Assembly: GCA_964650245.1 (NCBI GenBank)
Contig: CAZYQK010000031.1
Coordinates: forward strand, 1-24,784
DNA: 24,784 bases
Source of the DNA: WS-2 sp964650245
GTDB lineage: Bacteria > Eisenbacteria > RBG-16-71-46
Direction of reading: 5' to 3'
Under the pieces are notes generated by a model, which worked only from the letters and a program-made list of their open reading frames with translations, made no database searches and was not told where the DNA came from. Each line of letters starts with the position of its first letter. The stretch's first letter is position 1. Below are positions 15,539-22,648 of this stretch, in pieces. The translations under genes were made by a program, and so were the position numbers.

Positions 15539-17920
15539 ATGTCTGCGTGGCCGGCGCGCGGCAAACCCCAGTCCTCCGTGCCAGCCACCTCCAGCCAGGG
15601 AATGGAAGCCACCACCAAGCAGGGACAGCGTGCCGCCGACATCGGCACTCCGGATCTCATCGGCCGCCTCGTCTCGGTGGCGGAGCGGGTCCTCGCTGCG
15701 GCCCGCGAGCGAGCGGCACAGCCACAACCCGAGGTGGCTCCCCGCGGGCTCCGGATGGAGCTCGAGCAGGTCGAGGCTTTCATCCGGGAGATGAAGGCCG
15801 CGCAGGGATTCCTCACCTTCGAGGAGGGCAGGCGGCTGGCGGTGGCCAAGGACATGCGCCGCACGCTCCGCCGCCAGGTGGAGGTGCTGGTGCAGCCGGC
15901 CCACGAGCGCAACCGGGGCTGGGCTGAGACGGCCCGGCGGATCGAGCAGGCCCTCAAGAAGTGCCGGCGCCTGCCGGGCGAGCGCGAACAGCTCGGGCTT
16001 CTGGTCGCGACCCTCATGCCCTCGAGCCTGCTGCTCATCGCGTCCGATCGCCGCGCCGTGTACGAGGCCGCCAGGCGACTGAAGATCCTCGAGACCATCG
16101 CGACCTTCGGTCCGGCTCCGGCGGCACCGGAGATCCGGGATGACCTGCGCGAGTCGGCGCCCGCGCCGGTGGCGTTTGACGAGTACCTCCCGCCCGCGGC
16201 GGAGCTAGAATTCGACCCGGCCGACGCCGAGATCGTCGCGCGGCTCGCCCAGGGTCGGCTCGACGACGAGCGGGACTACCGGCTCAACCTGGCCGCCGCC
16301 CACCTCTCGCTGGTGGGCGGTTTCGAGGCCCTGCTCTGCCTTCCGCTGCTCCGCGAGGTCGAGCACTTCCCCTTCCAGATCGACACGGCGCGACAGGTGC
16401 TCCGCGCCATGCGGGGGCGGGCGCTGCTCTGCGACGAGGTGGGCCTCGGCAAGACCATCGAAGCCGGCCTGGTGCTGAAGGAGTACCTGGTGCGCGGCCT
16501 GGTGCGCAGCGTGCTCGTCCTCGTCCCGCCGGCGTTGGTCAGTCAGTGGCGCGAGGAGATGGCGGTCAAGTTCGACGTCGACTTCGTGACCCACGAGGAC
16601 GCCGCTTTCCGCGCGCTCGGGACCGCGGCCTGGGAGCGCTGCGACCGCGTGATCGCCTCGCTCCATACCGCGAAGCAGGCGGCCCACAGCGCGGTGATCC
16701 AGCGGCAGGCCTACGACCTGATCATCGTCGACGAGGCGCACCACCTCAAGAATCGCGGCACGCTGAGCTGGAAGTTCGTGAACGGGCTGAAGAGCAAGTA
16801 CCTGTTGCTCCTGACCGCCACGCCGGCGCAGAACGACCTGGACGAGCTCTTCAACCTCATCACGCTCTTGAGCCCGGGCCAGCTCAAGACGCCGGCGGCC
16901 TTCCGCCGTGAATTCTTGGAGCGGGGTGATCCCCGCCGGCCCAAGAACCGGATCAAGCTGCGCGAGCTGCTCATGGACGTCATGGTGCGCAACACGCGCA
17001 GCCAGGTGCAGGTCGTGCTGCCGCCGCGGCGCGCCGTCACGGTCCGCATGACACAGACGCAGGCCGAGCACGCCCTCTACGAGGCCACGACGCGGTTCGT
17101 GCGGGAGCAGTATCGCGGCGGCGGAAGTGCGCGACTCATCGCCCGCACCCTTCAGGCGGAGGCGGGAAGCAGTACTGCCGCGTTGCGCGCCACGCTCGAG
17201 TCGATGCGCCGGCGCGAGACGCACCGGGGCCCGGCGCTCGATGAGTTGTGCGAGCTGGCCGGCGCCGTCTCCTCGGCCGCCAAGGCGGACGCCCTGCTCA
17301 AGATCCTGCGCGAGTGTCCGGACAAGGTGCTGGTGTTCACCCAGTATCGCGAGACGCAGCACCTTCTGCTCGAGCTACTCGAGCAGAACGGCGTTCCGAG
17401 CGCCCGGTTCAGCGGCGAGCTCAGCCCGCCCGAGAAGGACCAGCAGGTCGCCGCGTTCGCCCGCGACCGCAAGGTGCTGGTCTCGACCGACGTCGGCAGC
17501 GAGGGGCGAAACCTCCAGTTCTGCCACACCATCCTCAACTACGACCTGCCGTGGAACCCGATGAAGATCGAGCAGCGGGTGGGCCGCGTGCACCGCATCG
17601 GCCAGACCGAGCCGGTGCGGATCTTCAACCTGGCCGCCCGTGACACCATCGAGGACTACATCCTCGAGGTGCTGGACGAGAAGATCAACATGTTCGAGCT
17701 GGTGGTCGGCGAGGTCGGCGAGATCCTCGGCAACCTCGAAGACGAGCGGGAGTTCGAGGACATCGTCCTCGACCTGTGGACCGCGGCCGAGTCGGCCGAG
17801 TCGGCGCGCGAATCGTTCCACCGTCTCGGCGAGGCGCTGGTGGAGGCGCGCGGCAGATACGCCGACGCCAAGGCCTATGACGACGAGTTGTTCGGTCAGG
17901 AATTCGTGCCGGAGAGGTGA
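15539..17920 (+). CDS. SNF2/RapA-like superfamily 2 helicase
   Basis: 793 residues from ATG 15539; ATG 15602 is an alternative, and neither has a clear ribosome site. The N-terminal 250 residues are helical and unrecognised. The motor follows: motif I DEVGLGKT (299-306), motif II DEAHH (398-402), motif III LTATPAQN (425-432), then helicase domain 2 with STDVGSEGRNLQF (649-661) and motif VI QRVGRVHRIGQ (679-689). These are all the residues needed for ATP-driven translocation on double-stranded DNA. The protein stops soon after the motor. RapA-like helicases carry a further C-terminal region, which may be supplied here by the separate partner gene 7 nt downstream. The organisation recalls helicases of defence systems, such as DISARM DrmD, but the other DISARM genes are absent. 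The true role is unknown. Confidence 0.92.
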   Translation: MSAWPARGKPQSSVPATSSQGMEATTKQGQRAADIGTPDLIGRLVSVAERVLAAARERAAQPQPEVAPRGLRMELEQVEAFIREMKAAQGFLTFEEGRRLAVAKDMRRTLRRQVEVLVQPAHERNRGWAETARRIEQALKKCRRLPGEREQLGLLVATLMPSSLLLIASDRRAVYEAARRLKILETIATFGPAPAAPEIRDDLRESAPAPVAFDEYLPPAAELEFDPADAEIVARLAQGRLDDERDYRLNLAAAHLSLVGGFEALLCLPLLREVEHFPFQIDTARQVLRAMRGRALLCDEVGLGKTIEAGLVLKEYLVRGLVRSVLVLVPPALVSQWREEMAVKFDVDFVTHEDAAFRALGTAAWERCDRVIASLHTAKQAAHSAVIQRQAYDLIIVDEAHHLKNRGTLSWKFVNGLKSKYLLLLTATPAQNDLDELFNLITLLSPGQLKTPAAFRREFLERGDPRRPKNRIKLRELLMDVMVRNTRSQVQVVLPPRRAVTVRMTQTQAEHALYEATTRFVREQYRGGGSARLIARTLQAEAGSSTAALRATLESMRRRETHRGPALDELCELAGAVSSAAKADALLKILRECPDKVLVFTQYRETQHLLLELLEQNGVPSARFSGELSPPEKDQQVAAFARDRKVLVSTDVGSEGRNLQFCHTILNYDLPWNPMKIEQRVGRVHRIGQTEPVRIFNLAARDTIEDYILEVLDEKINMFELVVGEVGEILGNLEDEREFEDIVLDLWTAAESAESARESFHRLGEALVEARGRYADAKAYDDELFGQEFVPER

Positions 17921-17927
17921 CCCTCAC

Positions 17928-18962
17928 GTGCAGGTGGCGGAGTTCATCGTAGGCTGCATCGAACGCGCCGGCGGAGCCGCCGAACCGCGTGGATCGGACC
18001 GAATCGACGCGCTGCTTCCCGCCGCACTCGATCCCGGGGGTCGCGAGCGGGAGGTGGTCTTGGCACTCGACCCCGTGGCGCTCGGCCAGGAATCTTCGGC
18101 GGAGCTGGCGACGATCGGCAGCCCCTTGCTGGATTCGCTGATCACCCATGCCGCCGCCCGCGGCACCGCCGCGGCCGGTCACCTCGTGCCCGAACGGCTG
18201 CGGAAGAAGAACCTCCGCGAGGAGGTGGAGCGCACCCTGCTCTTTTCCAACGGCCGCGTCCGCTACGAGGAGAGCGACCCGGACGTGCGGTGCTCGTATT
18301 CGGTGCAGTTCAACTTCAAGGTCTCGTTCCTTTCCGACGAGCGCCGCGAGCGGTGCTACGTGATCCCGGTGAACCTGTGGTCGAACCAGGTCAACCTGCC
18401 GCTGGTCGAGCATCTCGCGGCGGCGGCGGCCGCCGAGCGGCCGGCGGCGTTTCCGGACGCCCCCTCGGTGCCCGTCTCCGCAGCCTACGCGACCGCACAG
18501 CTCGCCCTGCGGCGGCGGGTGGGCGAGGAGATCGCGCGACACCAGGACCGCAGCCGGAAGCGGTTCAGCGTGGAATATCTCCGAATCTCGGACTACTACG
18601 AACAGGTCAGCCGGGAGCTCCAGAGCCGGCGCCGCGACGGTGACGAAGACCGGGCGCGCGCCCGGGAGGGGAAGCTCGAGGCGGCGCGGGCCGAGTGCCA
18701 GCGCAAGCTGCGCGAGCTGGGCGAGAAGTATCGCCTGCGCCTGCACGCCCGGCTGACCAGCGCGCGGCTGCTGGCCCAGCCCAAGACGTTCTTCCGGCTC
18801 CTGATCGACCGCGGAGCGACCACCCGCACGCTGACGCTGGCGTACGATTCGCTGCTCGGGCGGCTGGAGCCGCCGGTGTGCGAGGCCTGCCACGCGGAGA
18901 CGACGCGGGTGCACGTGTCGGCGCAGGCGAGGTGGCTGTGTGCGGGGTGCGGGGCGAAGTAG
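17928..18962 (+). CDS. Unrecognised helicase partner with C-terminal C4 zinc site
   Basis: 344 residues from GTG 17928, preceded by GGAGAGG at 10 nt and separated from the helicase stop by 7 nt, so the two are one operon. Residues 45-95 include ELATIGSPLLDSLITHAAAR, which is similar in character to the start of the RapA C-terminal region. Residues 95-160 form a conserved-looking beta core (LREEVERTLLFSNGRVRYEE, then YSVQFNFKVSFLSDERRER). Residues 205-275 are a charged coiled coil. A zinc site of C318-x2-C321 and C338-x2-C341 closes the protein. I do not recognise the family. Coupling to the helicase suggests a subunit that targets or completes it. The last 103 codons recur as a second copy at 21060, and another scrap occurs at 22597. 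Confidence 0.82.
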   Translation: MQVAEFIVGCIERAGGAAEPRGSDRIDALLPAALDPGGREREVVLALDPVALGQESSAELATIGSPLLDSLITHAAARGTAAAGHLVPERLRKKNLREEVERTLLFSNGRVRYEESDPDVRCSYSVQFNFKVSFLSDERRERCYVIPVNLWSNQVNLPLVEHLAAAAAAERPAAFPDAPSVPVSAAYATAQLALRRRVGEEIARHQDRSRKRFSVEYLRISDYYEQVSRELQSRRRDGDEDRARAREGKLEAARAECQRKLRELGEKYRLRLHARLTSARLLAQPKTFFRLLIDRGATTRTLTLAYDSLLGRLEPPVCEACHAETTRVHVSAQARWLCAGCGAK

Positions 18963-18963
18963 A
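18655..18963 (+). repeat. Direct repeat copy A (3' end of helicase-partner gene)
   Basis: This 309-bp stretch matches 21060-21368 at an exact offset of 2405 with no gaps and about 19 mismatches (about 94% identity). It covers the coiled-coil end and zinc site of the partner gene up to its TAG stop. Weaker similarity continues about 30 nt past the stop. Confidence 0.95.
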
Positions 18964-19565
18964 TCGAGCTTCCCCAGATTGCGTGGTCGGTGTCGTCGCT
19001 CGTCAGGGCCGCGCCGACTCGATCGCCTTCTGGCGCCGAGCAGTCGCACCTGATTCCAGGTTGGCCACGTCGTCGGCGATGGACCGGGAGGGCACGTGCC
19101 CGCGGGGCCGAGCCGGTGTGCGCGGCGAACGGGGCATGGGGGGTCCTGGTCGTCATGAGGGGAACGGTGCCGGTCTGCGGCACCGATCGTGATGGCATCG
19201 CCGGGGGAGGGCGCGTGCGGCGCCCCGGCGGGTCCCCGCCCCGACCTCCACTCCCGCGCTGCGGCGTGCGCTCGCCGCTCACCCCCTCTGGGCCGAACTC
19301 CTGTTGCGTGTTCGCGGTCGCGGTCGCGGGGTGCGCGTGCTGCGGGGGCGAGGCGCGGAACGCAGGGTTTCGTGACCGAGCCCGGCGGTGTTCGGCGCAT
19401 CCTCGGGCATCTCGCGCGGCGCGGCCACGACGCGCGGGCCGGGCCGTGGGCGTGTGCGGTGGCGGCGCCCGGGTGACGCGCGCGGGCGCGTGGAGGGGCG
19501 GTGGGCAGGGCGGGAGATGCCGAGGGTGAGCGGGCGCGTGGGCCTCCGAGGGCGCGGTGGAGCGA
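18964..19565. other. About 600 nt with no supported gene
   Basis: Open frames exist on both strands because of the high GC content, but none shows a recognisable domain, a ribosome site or a believable amino-acid pattern. The stretch has runs rich in CG and short tandem-like GCGGTCG steps near 19315-19330. It lies between the partner gene and the terminator-like hairpin of the zinc-ribbon gene and is probably insertion debris. Confidence 0.5.
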
Positions 19566-19595
19566 GTGCGCGCCTTAGGTATCAAGGTCGCGCAC
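19566..19595. terminator. Hairpin downstream of the zinc-ribbon repeat gene
   Basis: GTGCGCG plus CCTT (19566-19576) pairs with AAGG, a one-base bulge and CGCGCAC (19584-19595), a stem of 11 pairs around a 7-base loop. It lies 32 nt past the stop of the minus-strand gene. A second short stem (CGGCC/GGCCG, 19600-19613) sits in between. No T-run follows. Confidence 0.45.
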
Positions 19596-19627
19596 TGAGC
19601 GGCCCTCAGGCCGGGTTCGTGCGCCGG

Positions 19628-20956
19628 CTACGGGCGGCAGGTCCGGCACCACACGCCGGTCTTGAGCACACTCGCAAGCGCGCGGAACCGGTGGCCCCGG
19701 GCACACTCGAACGCCAGCGGCGCGCGATGGTTGTTCCAACTCCTGGACACGCAGCGGCCGCCGCGCTGCATGGCCAGCTCACGCATGCTCTCGAGCGTGC
19801 CGCGGATTGCGCGGGCACACACAGGGCACCACTGGCCCCTACTCATCTGGCCCGGGCGGGCCATCCATTTGTGGCCCCGCGCACAGCGCCAGCGGAGCGA
19901 GACCCTGGTCCCGTAGTAAGTCGCCGACAGGCAGGCTCCACCTCGCTCGGCCGCCATGTGACGCATCATGCCGATGCTCAAGGGCGCGAGGCTGTGACCG
20001 CCACGCGTCCGGCATATCCGACACCACGTACCCTGGGTGATGGACCCCGGCACCGCGCTCCACTCGTGACCCTCGCGGCAGCGCCAACGGAGCTTTGTCG
20101 AGACACCGAGGTACTTCCTTGACAGGCAATCGCCGCCCAGCGCCTGGGCCATCCGCCGCATCCCGTCGATGTCTCCCCGCACAGTGCCGCGGCACTTCCC
20201 GCACCACTTGCCAGCCTTGATCTGATTGCCCGTCGACGCGAAGCAATGGCCCTGCACGCAACGCCAGGTCAGCCGCTCATGGCCACTGCGGCATGACCGA
20301 GCCAGGCATTCGCCTCCCCGCCGCTCGGCAAGGGCGCGCAGCTCAGTGAGCAGATCCTCCTCCACGCAGGTCGGGCACCACGCGCCCTCGATGAGGCTCT
20401 TGGTCCACGGCGTCCAGGTATGGCCGCGAGCACACCGGACGAGAAGCGGCACCTGGTAGTTGGTGTAGCCTGGGGACAGGATCTCTCCGCCGCGCCGCGT
20501 TACGATCCCCCGGAGCCTGCGGAACACCCGCTCCCTCTGCTTCGCGCCTTGCTTCACACGGCGCTCAAGGTCACAGCCCGGGCACCAGCAGCCGCTCAGG
20601 ATGTTGCCCGGAGCCGCTCTCCACTCGTGGCCCTGCCGGCACCGAAAGCGCAGCTGGGACTTGGTTCCCAGGTAGCGCCGCGAGAGCATGCTCCCGCCGT
20701 GCCGCGCGACGGCGCTCCGGAGCCGCGCCAAGCCGCGGGCCCTGTTCTTCTGGGCGGCTCGAGGGATCCAGCACGCCGGGCACCAACGGCCCTGCTTGAC
20801 CGTGGATGGAGTCGCCGGCCACTCGTGACCTTCGGCGCAGCGGAAGCGAAGCTTCGTGGCGTTTCCGAGGTAGGCTCGCGAAAGGAGCGCTCCGCCCCGC
20901 GCGCGCGCCATCGTCCGCAACTGAGCCAGGTAATAGGCAGGCGGCTGGTGCCGCAT
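19628..20956 (-). CDS. Seven-repeat zinc-ribbon protein
   Basis: 442 residues from ATG 20956 (GGAGGG just upstream) to TAG 19628. The whole protein is seven tandem repeats of 58-69 residues. Each has a helix ending RGG, then a short LSRxYLG-like strand, then C-x3-H, then 14 residues, then C-x2-C, usually written as RCxxGHxW ... GxWCPxC. The ligands are C40/H44/C59/C62, C106/H110/C125/C128, C175/H179/C194/C197, C233/H237/C252/C255, C293/H297/C312/C315, C358/H362/C377/C380 and C418/H422/C437/C440, so no repeat is degenerate. This resembles the 'probable zinc-ribbon' (DUF4379-type) family, whose function is unknown but which is often linked to nuclease or DNA-binding roles. No nuclease domain is present. 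It lies antisense between two copies of the helicase-partner 3' end, with somewhat lower GC than its neighbours. Confidence 0.85.
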   Translation of the reverse strand: MRHQPPAYYLAQLRTMARARGGALLSRAYLGNATKLRFRCAEGHEWPATPSTVKQGRWCPACWIPRAAQKNRARGLARLRSAVARHGGSMLSRRYLGTKSQLRFRCRQGHEWRAAPGNILSGCWCPGCDLERRVKQGAKQRERVFRRLRGIVTRRGGEILSPGYTNYQVPLLVRCARGHTWTPWTKSLIEGAWCPTCVEEDLLTELRALAERRGGECLARSCRSGHERLTWRCVQGHCFASTGNQIKAGKWCGKCRGTVRGDIDGMRRMAQALGGDCLSRKYLGVSTKLRWRCREGHEWSAVPGSITQGTWCRICRTRGGHSLAPLSIGMMRHMAAERGGACLSATYYGTRVSLRWRCARGHKWMARPGQMSRGQWCPVCARAIRGTLESMRELAMQRGGRCVSRSWNNHRAPLAFECARGHRFRALASVLKTGVWCRTCRP

Positions 20957-21007
20957 CAGCCCTCCGCTCGCTCCCCAACTTCTGGGGAAAGCCTCGCGCG
21001 TGTCACC

Positions 21008-21367
21008 ATGACCCCATCCTCTCAAGGAATGGAGCCTCCGGGAAATCCGGCGCGGTTCACGCGCGCCCTGGAGGGGAAGCTCGAGGCGGCGCGGGCCGAA
21101 CGCGAACGCAAGCTGCGTGAGCTGGGCGAGAAGTATCGCCTGCGCCTGCACGCCCGGCTGACCAGTGCACGGTTGCTGGCTCAGCCCAAGACGTTCTTCC
21201 GTCTCCTGATCGACCGCGGAGCGACCACTCGCACGCTGACGCTGGCGTACGATTCGTTGCTGGGGCGGCTGGAGCCGCCGGTCTGCGAGGCCTGCCACGC
21301 GGAGACCACACGGGTGCACGTGTCGGCGCAGGCGAGGCTGCTGTGTGCGGGGTGCGGGGCGAAGTAG
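21008..21367 (+). pseudogene. Second 3'-end fragment of the helicase-partner gene
   Basis: An open frame of 119 codons from ATG 21008 contains the last 100-odd residues of a partner-like protein: the charged helix, the segment LTSARLLAQPKTFFRLLIDR and the four zinc cysteines. Over the repeated part it differs from copy A at only three residues (Cys-Gln to Arg-Glu, and Trp to Leu). There is no ribosome site before the ATG, and the N-terminal two-thirds, including the beta core, is missing. I treat it as the stump of a second homologous gene. A short C4 zinc peptide remains conceivable. Confidence 0.7.
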
Positions 21368-21368
21368 A
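21060..21368 (+). repeat. Direct repeat copy B (3' end of helicase-partner gene)
   Basis: Partner of the repeat at 18655-18963, same orientation, gap-free. About 15 of the roughly 19 differences are silent. The flanking 30 nt after the stop are clearly less similar than the coding part. Confidence 0.95.
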
Positions 21369-21384
21369 GCGACCTTTCCACTGA

Positions 21385-21468
21385 CTTCGTGGACGGTCCA
21401 GGCGCGTCGCGGTGAAGGTGATCAACCACCCGGGCGACGAGGTGATGAATGTTTTCCGAGCGGATTGA
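21385..21468 (+). pseudogene. C-terminal remnant of a probable methyltransferase or restriction subunit
   Basis: The only open frame here reads, from about 21403, RRVAVKVINHPGDEVMNV then FRAD and a TGA stop. An ending of the form 'VKVINHxGDEVMxV' is one I associate from memory with C-termini of adenine-specific DNA methyltransferases or type III-like restriction proteins. Nothing else of such a gene is present. It begins 17 nt after the stop of the second partner fragment, so the original gene order may have been partner then methyltransferase, with the middle deleted. Confidence 0.4.
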
Positions 21469-21489
21469 CCCGGGAAGCTCAAGCTGGCA

Positions 21490-21518
21490 TTGACCGTACC
21501 CAGAACGGGGTCTATCGT
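21490..21518 (+). promoter_or_regulatory. Promoter of the nucleotidyltransferase/HEPN module
   Basis: TTGACC (21490-21495), a 17-nt spacer and TATCGT (21513-21518) form a good sigma-70-type promoter. The in-frame GTG at 21526 begins 8 nt after the -10, so translation may start at the mRNA 5' end. Confidence 0.55.
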
Positions 21519-21525
21519 GCCCGCC

Positions 21526-22161
21526 GTGGGTACGAAGCGCGCCATTCATCAGAAGAAGCCACCGAAGGCCCCCGCTCAGGGCCTGGCCGACGCCCTGTTC
21601 GCCAAGGTCCAGCAGCGGGTGCTGGCCGTGCTCTTCGGCAATCCCGGCCGGAGCTTCTACGCGAAGGAGATCATCGGCCTGGCGCGCTCCGGCACCGGCG
21701 CGGTGCAGCGAGAGCTCGCCCGGCTCGAGGCCTCCGGCCTCGTCACCACCACCCGCGTCGGCAAGCAGAAGCACTACCAGGCAAATCCTCGGTCACCGGT
21801 GTTCGAGGAGCTGCGAGGGCTGGCGCTCAAGACGTTCGCGCTGGCCGACGCGCTTCGCGCGGCGCTGGCGCCGATCTCGTCAGTGATCCGGGCGGCGTTC
21901 GTCTACGGGTCGATCGCGAAGGGCGAAGACACCGCCGCGAGCGACATCGATCTTATGATCATCGCCGACAGCCTGACCTATGCCGACTTGTTCGCTGCTC
22001 TGGAGGAAGCGTCCGCAAGGCTGGGACGCAAGGTCGCTCCCACGATCTATTCGTCCCAGGAGCTGGCCCAACGTGTGGAGCAGGACAATGCCTTCGTGAC
22101 GCGAGTGCTGGCGCAACCCAAGCTGTGGCTGATTGGGGACGATCGTGACCTCGCGGCTTGA
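21526..22161 (+). CDS. Winged-helix/nucleotidyltransferase fusion (MNT antitoxin type)
   Basis: 211 residues if started at GTG 21526, the codon placed for leaderless translation; GTG 21517 and TTG 21490 are in frame, but the TTG lies in the -35 box. Residues 25-100 form a winged helix (RVLAVLFGNPGRSFYAKEI, then RELARLEASGLVTTTRVGKQ). Residues 115-205 are a minimal nucleotidyltransferase with the motif GS-x10-D-x-D (G128-S129, D140, D142) in GSIAKGEDTAASDIDLMI. In MntA-type pairs this enzyme transfers AMP to its HEPN partner and neutralises it. The fused DNA-binding domain would add autoregulation. It overlaps the next gene by 17 nt. Confidence 0.85.
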   Translation: MGTKRAIHQKKPPKAPAQGLADALFAKVQQRVLAVLFGNPGRSFYAKEIIGLARSGTGAVQRELARLEASGLVTTTRVGKQKHYQANPRSPVFEELRGLALKTFALADALRAALAPISSVIRAAFVYGSIAKGEDTAASDIDLMIIADSLTYADLFAALEEASARLGRKVAPTIYSSQELAQRVEQDNAFVTRVLAQPKLWLIGDDRDLAA

Positions 22162-22564
22162 GAACCTTTGCGGGCCGGATAAGTCCCTGAGCAAGGAGGC
22201 GCCGGACGCGACGGAGTTCGCCGGACTCGAGCGGTCCGGTCTCAGGCGACTTGCCGACGCGGAGAAGGAAGCGAATTCCCTGGAGAGTCGGTTCGACCTC
22301 GCCTACAACGCCGCCCATGCGCTATGCCTCGCGGCGCTGCGGCGCTCGGGGTACCGCGCGCGAAACCGATACATCGTGTTCCAGGTGCTTCCGCACACGC
22401 TCAGTCTCGGTCCCGAGGTTTGGCGAGTGCTTGCCCGATGCCACGATCTTCGGAACCGCGGCGAGTACGAAGGCGACCAATCGGTCGACGAGCGCCTCGT
22501 CGCCGATCTGATCCATGCGTGCAAGATCGTCGCGATGGCGCTTGGCAAGCTCCCGGCTGTCTGA
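22145..22564 (+). CDS. HEPN-domain protein, probable toxin of the pair
   Basis: 139 residues from GTG 22145, with GGGGA 6 nt upstream and overlapping the nucleotidyltransferase stop. It is all helical, with the HEPN-typical helix DLAYNAAHALCLAALRRSGY and the later segment CHDLRNRGEYEGD. Classical HEPN RNases have R-x4-6-H. Here the motif is R103-x4-Y108, so the usual histidine is replaced by tyrosine. This variant occurs in HEPN subfamilies paired with nucleotidyltransferases, but RNase activity cannot be assumed. The pairing and overlap indicate a toxin-antitoxin or abortive-infection module. The first 25 residues are not recognisable and may include non-native sequence. Confidence 0.8.
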   Translation: MTSRLENLCGPDKSLSKEAPDATEFAGLERSGLRRLADAEKEANSLESRFDLAYNAAHALCLAALRRSGYRARNRYIVFQVLPHTLSLGPEVWRVLARCHDLRNRGEYEGDQSVDERLVADLIHACKIVAMALGKLPAV

Positions 22565-22596
22565 CGGACGCCCGCAGTGGATTTCCGCCTCGGCGG

Positions 22597-22647
22597 CGAG
22601 CGGCCGGCGGCGTTTCCGGACCGCCCCGCTCGCCCTGCGGCGGCGGG
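22597..22647 (+). pseudogene. Internally deleted scrap of the helicase-partner gene
   Basis: 22597-22621 is identical over 25 nt to 18434-18458 of the partner gene, and 22628-22647 is identical over 20 nt to 18500-18519, in the same order and orientation. The 41 nt between them in the gene are reduced to 6 nt here, a 35-nt loss that breaks the frame. Two ordered exact matches of this length are not expected by chance, even at high GC. Confidence 0.75.
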
Positions 22648-22648
22648 G

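Noticed and set aside
15539..18962. Assignment of the helicase operon to DISARM
   Set aside because: Only a DrmD-like SNF2 motor is shared; no DrmA, DrmB, phospholipase D or complete methyltransferase gene is in the window.
18990..19529. 179-codon plus-strand open frame after the partner gene
   Set aside because: No ribosome site, no domain and an Arg/Gly/Cys-rich composition; it probably reflects base composition only.
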